The position numbers were made by a program, and so were the translations under genes. The notes below the pieces were generated by a model. It was not told the DNA's origin and did no database searches. It worked only from the letters and a program-made list of their open reading frames with translations. Shown here piece by piece: positions 56,465 through 64,000 of a stretch of 64,000 nt of DNA (positions are counted from its first letter, which is position 1; each line of letters opens with the position of its first letter). The DNA is from Zanthoxylum bungeanum (taxonomy: Eukaryota > Streptophyta > Magnoliopsida > Sapindales > Rutaceae). The stretch is from the NCBI GenBank assembly GCA_019454045.1, contig SKCR01026824.1, positions 1 through 64,000 on the forward strand, given 5' to 3'.

Positions 56465-58029
56465 ACAACCGAAAAATGAGATGTTAGTGTAGGAACACAG
56501 AAACTGGACGACACATGCTGTTACGGGCTCGCGGCCCAGTTGGGAGTACGGAGTAGCCACGGGGGACTAAATCGGAGAATAATAGAGTCGCCACCCGATG
56601 TGAACCGGGAAAATGAGATTTAAGGCCGCACTCACCCCTCGCAAGGGAAGACCTCAAACCGTTGGGTTCAGAATGGTCCCTTACTTATGTCACTGGTAAT
56701 GAAAGGATTTGTGTAATAATTTAATCAAGCTTAAGTAACACTTATTTCCAAGAGTATCATGCTTCTAAGTTCATATGCGCAAAAATAAAACTTACACCTT
56801 AATTTGCATATATCTTACATCTAAGATTGCATGCTTGAAATTAAATCAAAGTAGCAACGAACATACAACTTTATTGGCATATTGTATTCATGGAAACACA
56901 AGCACACAAAAAAGCGAATCAAATAATGGCGAACATGTGATTTTATAGACATATCATACTTATACGTGCGGAAGCATAAACAAATAGCCATTACATGTCC
57001 ATGCGTAAATAAAAGAGTCAACTAAGTACATAATGCAAAAAGACAATTAAGGATGCAATTAGGCATTGAAGTAAGCATGCTATGACGTGGTGCAAAAGAA
57101 GATAACTAATATGGACACAAACACACATGTGAGCATTTTTCCAAGTGGTACGTGGAATTGTATCCCAAGTACAGACCGCACTACCGTCCATTCGGAATCG
57201 GATATGGAATTTATGTCTGGGTTTCCATCCGATATACCACAAGAAATAATACTCAAATGCTATCATAACATGGATATATGAATTATAATACGTTAAGCCA
57301 AGACTAAGGTAAATGATGCAACCAATGGAATAAATGTGCTTTTCATTACGATGCGTACAAAGATAAGGATGACTATATGGGATTTCATAATACATGCGTG
57401 AATAGAGTAATGTTGTGCTAAAAGATAAATGACATGGCAAGAAGCGCGGCAAAGATATCTAGAATTGACACAAACACATGCGTGGGTCCTTTTTTGGGGG
57501 TATTGTGTGATGTAGTTCGGGGCTGTTTTAGAGGTGCCTGATGCGTCAAATGAGGCTGCTGTTTTGAGTGTTTGTGGCTTTGTATTTGATCGGCAAAGGT
57601 CTATTATTTTGTGGGCAGATTTGGTGCTGGTTGTGTGCGTGAAATGAGGCTGATTGGGGGGTTCTTTTCACGGCAATCTGAAGTGATTTGTAGGGAGTTA
57701 GGTGCGGCAATGTGTGGGCAAAAAGGCAGGGGTTTTCTCGTGCAGTGACGGAGGCAGTTTTGCGCGGTGGTCAGGCTTAAGTGTTTGAGAGGGCTGTGGC
57801 GTTAGGATAATGGCTTTATGGCGTGAATGGTATAGGTGGCTTTACGCCTGGGCTGAGGCTAAGTGGGTGAAGGTGTGATTAGCGTGAAGAGGCTTAGGTC
57901 TTAACGTGAATGAGGGTTCTGGTTTGTGTGTGAACAAAGGAAAGTGCAAGGGCTAATAATATGGGTGTACCAATGGTAATAGATAGAGCCAAGACAGGGA
58001 TAGATGATGTAATCAATGTATGAAAGACG

Positions 58030-58665
58030 CGGAAAATTTCGTGGTAACGGTAGCCTTTTAGGCTTTTCTTCCCCCAAATGGAGAACCTTTTTAGTCCAAC
58101 ACAATAAGCCCATGCGCTTTTCATTACAATGCGTACAAAGAGAAAGATAACTATATGAAACTTCGTTTACCTGATTGAACACATCTTACATTCAACCGAA
58201 TATACATCAACCGGCGCGGCAAAGTATCGTGGTAAAGGATTTTAACCCCTCAGAATAGGGGACCTTTAATCCAACTTACTAAGCCCATGCGCTCGATCGC
58301 ATAATGCATATGAAGAATAAAGACAATAATATCAAACTTAGTATGCCCGATTGAACATATCTTACATCCAACCAAACATACATCAACCGGCGCGGTAAAG
58401 CATCGTGGTAAAGGTTTTAACCCCTCCAAATAGGGGACCTTTAATCCGACTTACTAAGCCCATGCGCTCGATCGCATCATGCATACAAAGAATAAAGACA
58501 ATAATATCAAACTTAGTATGCCCGATTGAACATATCGTACATTCAACCGAACACACATCAACCGGCGTGGCAAAGCATCGTGGTAAAGGGTTTTAAATCC
58601 TCCAAATATGGGACCTTTAATCCGACTTACTAAGCCCATGCGCTCGATAGCATCATGCATAAATA
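58030..58665 (-). repeat. 175-bp tandem repeat in LTR Z, about 3.5 units
   Basis: CCCATGCGC lies at 58109, 58284, 58459 and 58634, exactly 175 bp apart. The last three units share CATCAACCGGCG, TGGTAAAGG, GGGACCTTTAATCC and CTTACTAAGCCCATGCGCTC almost unchanged; the first is diverged. This is the inverted counterpart of the 182-bp pair at 44720-45070. Confidence 0.9.
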
Positions 58666-59662
58666 AGTAACATGTGCAATTTAAATGACGAATAATAAAT
58701 AAATCAAAGCAACATAAAACAAAAGAAGGTGCCGTTTACTCAAGCGGTACGTGGAGTTGTATCCCGAGTACAGATCATACTACCGTCCATTCGGAATCAG
58801 CTATGAAATTTTTGTCCGGGTTTCCATCCGATATACCGCGAGAGTTGACACATCTTTCATTTTATTCCAAGGCCACAACATACAATATTTCGTAATACAT
58901 GCATATTTATCTACTGAAGGGCCACAACATGCATTTTAACATAATAATCATGCGAACAATACTCAATAAATAATAAAAATAAATTGAAAACGAGTGTGAA
59001 AAATACCCTCAGGTCTAACCTTTTTTACCGATTTTTGGACTTGCGTTTCCCGGAGATCGGAAGGGTAAAAGCTCCTCAACTTCTCCGGTTCACTGGTTTA
59101 GCGTCTTAGCTCACCGTTTTGCTGTTTTGCTTGCTGTTTGACCTTCGTTTTGCTGCTGTTTCCTCTGTATTTTTTGCTTACTGTTTCAGGTCTTCAAAGC
59201 TACTGTTTTTTGTGTTTTTAGAGGTTCAATGGTTGTGTTTTTCGGTTGTTTAAGGAGGCTTAGAGTGCAGTTTTTTTATGTTAATGTTTTAAGGATTTTA
59301 GGGACTGTTTTAAGAGGATTTTGCTACTGTTTTAGGGGTTAATTTTCGGAAATGTTACTGCAGTTCCAGGGGCAGTTGTTTTTGGTAATTGGATGGTGTT
59401 TAGGGGCTGTATGGGGCTGTGATTTTCGGCACTTGTGAGGACTGTTTTGGGGCTATATTTTTCGATGATCTAAGGTGTTTATGGGGGTGTAATTTTCGGT
59501 AATGGAGGGCTGCTGTATGGGGCTGGTTTTGGCTTGGTGAGTGGAGGAGATGAAGAGAATTATTCTTTACTTGTTATGGTGCTATTGCCGTGAATTGTAA
59601 GAGATTAGAGAGAGTTGGGCATGAATTGAGAGAGTGGGAGAGGCTTGGTTTGGCTTTGTTTA

Positions 59663-59670
59663 TATAGAGA
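59663..59670 (-). promoter_or_regulatory. Putative TATA box of LTR Z
   Basis: Minus-strand TATATAAA lies about 630 bp from the LTR start, near the equivalent position of the TATA boxes at 40573 and 63616. Confidence 0.5.
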
Positions 59671-60295
59671 AGGGTTAGGGCTTCTCCTTGTCTCACAAGG
59701 AAGAGATTTGATTTAGTGTTAAAGAAGGAAATCAATGGATTTTATGGAGACAAGATTGGTTTAGAATAGGAAGTCAATATCTTTAAATTGGTTATGAGTG
59801 CTTTAATTAGGCATGGTATTTCTTTAATTTAGTATATGATATTTTGGATTAGGAAGTTACAATATTTTAATTTGGTATAATTATATTTTATGTTTTATTT
59901 AATTGGTAAATGGTTTAATTATTTTATTTAATTCAATTACATTATCTAATTAATATTTAATTTAATATTTGATTTAATTGTGATGTAATTTAGGGTGATA
60001 TGGGCGTGTGGGCCTAGTTGTGGTGTGGGCTTGGTTTGGCTTGGTGTGTGGTGGCTTGGTGAGTGGGTTAAGTGTGTATGAGCTAGATTAAAAGGGTTTT
60101 GGGTTTTTTTTAGGCCAAATGTGCTCTAAACGGAGGTCTAACAAGTGAGCTTGACGCTAAACAAGTGAATAAAAATATAACGAAATACCAACTCCCTTCC
60201 GACGACCGCTTTCCGCAACTTCCATGACTAAAAAAAGTAGTGCCTCCAACTGAGACTCATCATCGGGTATCACATGCAAAAATGAAATGCCTACA

Positions 60296-60309
60296 GTCGC
60301 CCCCACTTT
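60296..60309 (-). other. Polypurine tract of element Z
   Basis: Minus-strand AAAGTGGGGGCGAC sits immediately before the LTR start TGTAGGCA. Confidence 0.8.
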
Positions 60310-60409
60310 GATGGGACTTGTGCAGTGTGTGACTTTGAACAATCCTATCAAATTTATGCAATGCATTTTCACTTACCTGGCTCGTCTGCTGCCTCGAGCT
60401 GAGTTAGTG

Positions 60410-60840
60410 CTGCAGTGGACCTCGATCCTGGGACGCATCCCAATAACTGCAACCGACAACGGGGGCACCTCGACCCTGGGACGCATCCCGATACCGCTGG
60501 AAATGAGGGCCTCGCCCTAGAACAAATGATGTAGTGGGCCCTCAACCCTGAGACGCATCCCGGAACTACAACTGATGATGCAGTGGTCTCTCGACCCTGG
60601 GACGCATCCCGGAACTGCAACTGTCAACAAGGGTACCTCGACCCTGGGACACATCCCAAAACTGCTGACCATGTGGGCCTCGACCCCAAGCTGATATGGG
60701 CCTCGCCCCCAAGCTGATATGGGCCTCGCCCTCAAGCTGACATGGGCCTCGCCCCCAAGCTGATATGGGCCTCGCCCCCTGGGACTTATCCCCAAAAACA
60801 GTTGATGTGGGCCTCGCCCCCTGGGACTCATCCCTAAGAC
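60410..60840 (-). repeat. Minisatellite in the 3' region of element Z
   Basis: Two interleaved unit types occur. One is built around CTCGACCCTGGGACGCATCC and a CAACTG tail, repeated about six times at 40-60 bp. The other is a 24-bp unit, ATGGGCCTCGCCCCCAAGCTG, repeated four times at 60675-60770. GGGACGCATCCC forms a short hairpin. The array lies between integrase and polypurine tract, where element E carries its antisense ORF. Confidence 0.85.
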
Positions 60841-60984
60841 TGAAACTGTACTGACGCTGCTTGGCTCATTTCAGCCGCTTTCTCCTTCTTCGAACCTGCG
60901 AACACAAAACAAAAACAAACACGAAGAGAATGCAATGTTACGTGTATGCATGAATGATTTTCTTATTCGTTGGGTTAGGTCTTC

Positions 60985-62170
60985 TGCCAATTCCCGTGGT
61001 GACTGCTCGGTCTTCTCTCCCTCAGTGAAAATACTGCTTCAATCTGTCTACGTTGATCGGCTAGGTGAACTCGTTCCCTTCCAAGTCTGATAGCCTCACT
61101 GCTCCATTTCCCATTACTTTCTGCACTATGTAAGGTCCTTCCCAGTTAGGTCTGAACTTTCCTCTTGGATCTGTCGTCGACGGCCTTGATTGCTTAAGTA
61201 CCAAATCACCCTTTCTGATCTTGGTGGGGCGTACTTTCTTGTTGAATGCTCGGGCTAATATCTTCTGATACAACTGCATGTGATACAAAGACTTCGTTCT
61301 CTTCTCATCCAGTAGTGCTAACTGATCAAACCTCTGTGCGGCCCACTCATGTTCCTATAATTCTGCCTCCACTAATACCCTCATAAACTATATTTCCACT
61401 TCTACTGGCAATACTGCTTCCATTCCATAGACTAAAGAGTACGGTGTGGCACCTGTTGCTGTTCTTACTGATGTTCTGTACCCCCACAAAGCATATGGTA
61501 GTTTCTCGACCTAATCTCTGCAGTTCTCTGTCATCTTGGCTAAAATTGTCTTTATAGTCTTGTTGGCTGCCTCAACTGCCCCATTTGCCTGCGGCCTGTA
61601 CGGTGATGACTTGTGGTGGCCTATCTCATACCTCTGTAACATTGCCTTCGTCTCTCTTTGAAACTGAACTCCGTTGTCTGTCACTACATGATGCGGTATA
61701 CCATACCGACAAATGAGGTTCCGAGCTATAAACTTTGCCATCTGTTTTGCTGTAACATTGCGGAATGACTCGGCTTCCACCCACTTCGAGAAGTAGTCCA
61801 CCGCCACTATTATGAAGCGATGCCCATTCAACGCATTCGGTCGAATTTCTCCAATCATATCAATTCTCCATGCTGAGAAAGGCCACGGCTTTGACAACCC
61901 GTGCAACTCTGTGTGCGGCAAGTGATTCAAAATACCATGTGCTTGACAATCATGACAGTGCTTTACCATCTTTGCGCAGTCTGTTTCCATGGTTGACCAA
62001 TAAAAACCTTGTCTCACTATCTTGCGGGACAGATTCAACCCGTTCATGTGCGGACCACATACCCCGGCGTGTATTTCTTCCATTACATGCTGAGCTTCTT
62101 CTTTTCTCAAACACTTCAACTGAATACTGTTTGCTTGCCTCTTGTACAGTTCCCCTGCTCAGTCTCATCT
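60985..62170 (-). pseudogene. Element Z integrase (core intact)
   Basis: The zinc domain reads EEIHAGVCGPHMNG and HCHDCQ (H-H-C-C). The core has WRIDMIGEIRP (first Asp), VVTDNGVQFQ (second Asp) and RPQANGAVEAANKTI (Glu), with FSKWVEAESFRNVTAKQMAK between, so the triad is complete over 202 open codons. After a TAG come [20 protein letters not shown] and [13 protein letters not shown], two more stops, then KKVRPTKIRKGDLVLKQ and NWEGPYIVQKVMGNGAVRLS. Three point stops are the only visible defects. It is better preserved than the integrase of E and belongs to a different Tat branch. Confidence 0.9.
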
Positions 62171-62179
62171 TCACTAGTA

Positions 62180-63045
62180 CTATCCCAGATTCCCAGGCAA
62201 AAGGCTTGAGGGTGAAAGGATTTTAGGACAAGGTCTTCTGGGAGGCCAGAATTGATCATATAGGTTGTTGGTGGTACGACACGGTAGTTGGGTAAGGGGT
62301 TTCTGTGTGTTAGGCTGTTCTATTTCTAGGTCAGGTATTTTCTTGGAGTCTATCAGGTCTTGGATTTCATGGCGGAGTCGGGCGCAGTTGTCGGTGTCAT
62401 AGCCCTTTTGTTGGTGAAAGTGACAGTAAAGGCTTAGGTTATAATGTGATGGTGGGGGATTGGGTAATGGTTTGGCTTCCAAGGGTTTTAAGAGCCCTTG
62501 CCTCTTCAATTTCTCTAGCACCTTTGATAGGGGCCTTCCCAAGTTGGAAAATCTCCGGTTCCGGATGGCAGCAACTTCCGCAGAAACAGGCTTAGTTCCC
62601 AATGTCCCTCCAACAGGCCTCCTACTTAAGCCATAAAACTTCCTATTTTTCGCCTCTTCGTCTTCAATGTCCATGACAGTTTCCCTCAACTGCCGAAAGT
62701 CTGTAATCATGGAGGTCATCCTCCTCAACTTGCTGTAAATGGAAGGCTTGGTGCCCTTGATAATCATTTTAATCTGATCCTTCTCCGAAGGCCTAGTCTG
62801 CATCTTCAACAACTGACCTCTCCATCGGTCCACATATTCCTTAAAACTCTCCTCCAATTTCTGCTTAACATTATCCAGATCGCGGAGTGACAGATCGATC
62901 TCTAGGTCAGTGACATATTGCTTCAGGAAGGCATCAGCCAACTCTCTCAATCTTCCTTCACTTTCTTCTCTAAACTATGGTACCACACCACGGGAGCTCC
63001 CTCGAGCGACATTCCAAACATCTTCTGCACTTGGCGCTGAGATAG
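62180..63045 (-). pseudogene. gag: Element Z gag (Tat type)
   Basis: The upstream part (62951-63045) has MFGMSLEGAPVVWYHSLEKK, matching the capsid L-G-A--WY--L motif, before a frame break. The main segment is open for 256 codons: LADAFLKQYVTDLEIDLSLR, FKEYVDRWRGQLLKMQTRPS, KGTKPSIYSKLRRM, then CHFHQQKGYDTDNCARLRHE, the Tat-type knuckle region, and DLIDSKKIPDLEIEQPN. It ends LLPGNLG and stops about 10 bp before integrase text begins. The normal protease and RT reading is missing. Confidence 0.9.
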
Positions 63046-64000
63046 TGTAGGCATTGCATTTTTGCATATCAGCCTGATGATGAGTCTCGTATGGAGACAC
63101 TACCTCTTTAGTTGTGAAAGCCGCGGGAAATGGACGTTGGAAGGGTAAAGTTGGAAATTAGCATTTTGTCAGATTTAACTCGCTTGTTTCGCTTCGGGTT
63201 GGCTTGTTAGACCTCTGTTTTTAAACACACCAAACCCATTAAATCACATCCAAAAATAATTAAAACATTTAAAACACATCTCACAAATTAAATAATTAAA
63301 TATTTAAAACACATCTCATAAATTAAATAATTAAAACCAATTAAAATTAAACTTAAATTAAATTAAATCACATTCACAATTAAATTGAACTTGAAATTAA
63401 ATTAAATTAAATTCCTAATTTAAATAAAACACATTCCTAATTTAATTAAATCACCTTCCTAAATTAAATAAATCATATCCTTAACTAAAAAGAATAAATC
63501 AAATCACTTCCCTTAATTAAAAGATTTTCCTTATCACATACTAAATTAAAAATATCTCCTAATTAATACACAAATTTGATTCCTTCCCCAACAAGGTAAA
63601 ATCCATCCCCTCGCCTATAAAAATGACCCCTCTCCACACATTCAAACCCTGGCTGGCTGGAAGATTCACACAGTAAAGCCCTCATTATTCACGCCACAAA
63701 CACTTCCTGCACAACCCTCATATTCACACCCACACCACCTTCCAACACCAACGCATCTACCTTCCTTCACAGCTGAGAACTGCCCTGTGAATTCCCCCTT
63801 CACTGGACGCCAAATACAGCCCCTTACTTCCCAATTCAAGCCCATTTTACTGCCCAAAATCGCACCAACAATTCCCCCTTAAAGTGCCGCAAATTCCCCT
63901 GAAACAAGCCTTAAAACTGCCGCATATCCCCTTCCTTCACTGCTGCATTCTGTCTCAATGCACTGCCAGTTTTCACGCCTATTTAACCCCCAAAACAGCC
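63046..64000 (+). repeat. Tat/Ogre-type LTR, 5' part, running out of the window
   Basis: The LTR starts TGTAGGCATTGCATTTTTGC, then GATGATGAGTCTCGTATGG and ACACTACC, matching the LTR start at 40023 and the inverted start at 60295. The left flank is GATAG within the gag of Z. The end is outside the window, so the target duplication is untested. Confidence 0.85.
63616..63623 (+). promoter_or_regulatory. Putative TATA box of the rightmost LTR
   Basis: TATAAAAA, about 570 bp from the LTR start, corresponds to the box at 40573 and is followed by CT-rich sequence. Confidence 0.6.

Larger units (their letters stand above)
49567..56487 (+). mobile_element. Ty3/gypsy Tat-lineage element E, 3'-truncated
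   Basis: The order LTR, primer site, gag, protease, RT, RNase H, archaeal-type RNase H, integrase, then an antisense ORF is the signature of the plant Tat lineage. The element ends where LTR Z begins (56488), and no 3' LTR is present in the window. Most lesions are in-frame stops; a few frameshifts occur. Confidence 0.85.
56488..60295 (-). repeat. 3' LTR of element Z (3.8 kb)
   Basis: The plus-strand left edge TGTAGGAACACAGAAACTGG and right edge GAAATGCCTACA match both edges of the solo LTR at 40715-43569. The polypurine tract abuts the right edge, fixing minus orientation. The LTR is longer than its relatives partly because it contains four copies of a 175-bp repeat and a duplicated GTACGTGGA block. 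Confidence 0.9.
56488..63045 (-). mobile_element. Tat-lineage element Z, internally deleted and 5'-truncated
   Basis: On the minus strand the order is gag (63045-62180), integrase (62170-60990), minisatellite-rich 3' region, polypurine tract and 3' LTR (60295-56488). Protease, RT and both RNase H domains are absent between gag and integrase. The 5' part is cut by another LTR of the same family at 63046. It inserted into or beside the antisense ORF of element E. Confidence 0.85.

Noticed and set aside
57894..58660. CRISPR-like array (regular 175-bp spacing)
   Set aside because: Whole 175-bp units are repeated with no short-repeat/unique-spacer pattern, and the context is a plant LTR.
60517..60831. 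104-codon minus ORF rich in PRGRGP
   Set aside because: It is a frame through the 24-bp minisatellite; all frames are open because of the repeat, and there is no conserved start.

Overview
This window is plant nuclear DNA, probably from a eudicot, made almost entirely of long terminal repeat (LTR) retrotransposons in various states of decay. The evidence is AT-rich DNA with no operon-like gene order, plant Ty1/copia and Ty3/gypsy polyprotein fragments, primer-binding sites matching plant tRNA 3' ends, a Tourist-like MITE, and nested insertions marked by 5-bp target-site duplications (TSDs). I find no host protein gene, rRNA, tRNA or CRISPR array. The species cannot be named from this sequence.

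Left arm (1-15.9 kb). The right end of an AT-rich terminal-inverted-repeat element is followed by a decayed antisense LTR of 'family 1' (1190-3856), itself interrupted by an unclassified insertion. A solo LTR with a perfect GCATA duplication follows (3875-5818). An Athila-like Ty3/gypsy element runs on the minus strand: 5' LTR 14046-15811 (carrying a MITE), tRNA-Asp-type primer site at 14031, and gag split into 13568-13900 and 7760-8723. The gag is split by a family 1 solo LTR (8724-13567) that carries a 2-kb internal tandem duplication.

Central stack (15.9-48.8 kb). Two half-LTRs of family 1 (15869-16766 and about 47500-48835) are both flanked by CTAAG. They appear to be one insertion opened by about 30 kb of later insertions. 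Inside are three related Ty1/copia copies. A (plus, 16767-24162) meets B (minus, 24163-40022) at a truncated convergent junction. C (minus, 29218-39154, both LTRs present) is inserted in the leader of B. B has the best-preserved gag-pol. A and C are heavily decayed and share a stop codon, yet the two LTRs of C are very similar, suggesting that C moved in trans as a non-autonomous copy. A large Tat/Ogre-type LTR (40023-46013) with primer site and leader follows. A same-family solo LTR in opposite orientation (40715-43569, TSD ATAAC) sits inside it and creates a multi-kilobase inverted repeat.

Right arm (48.8-64 kb). A Tat-lineage element E (plus, 49567-56487) has LTR, primer site, gag, protease, reverse transcriptase, two RNase H domains (the second archaeal-type), integrase and an antisense additional ORF encoding a coiled-coil/acidic protein. 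It is cut by element Z (minus, 56488-63045): a 3.8-kb LTR with a 175-bp tandem repeat, polypurine tract, a minisatellite-rich 3' region, integrase, and gag fused directly to integrase by loss of protease, RT and RNase H. Another LTR of the Z family begins at 63046 and leaves the window.

Working together: each coding set is a gag-pol replication cassette (capsid/nucleocapsid, protease, RT, RNase H, integrase) driven by its LTR. All copies carry stops or frameshifts, so none looks autonomous. The interest lies in nesting order, trans-mobilised derivatives, repeat birth inside LTRs and 3' regions, and the antisense ORF.
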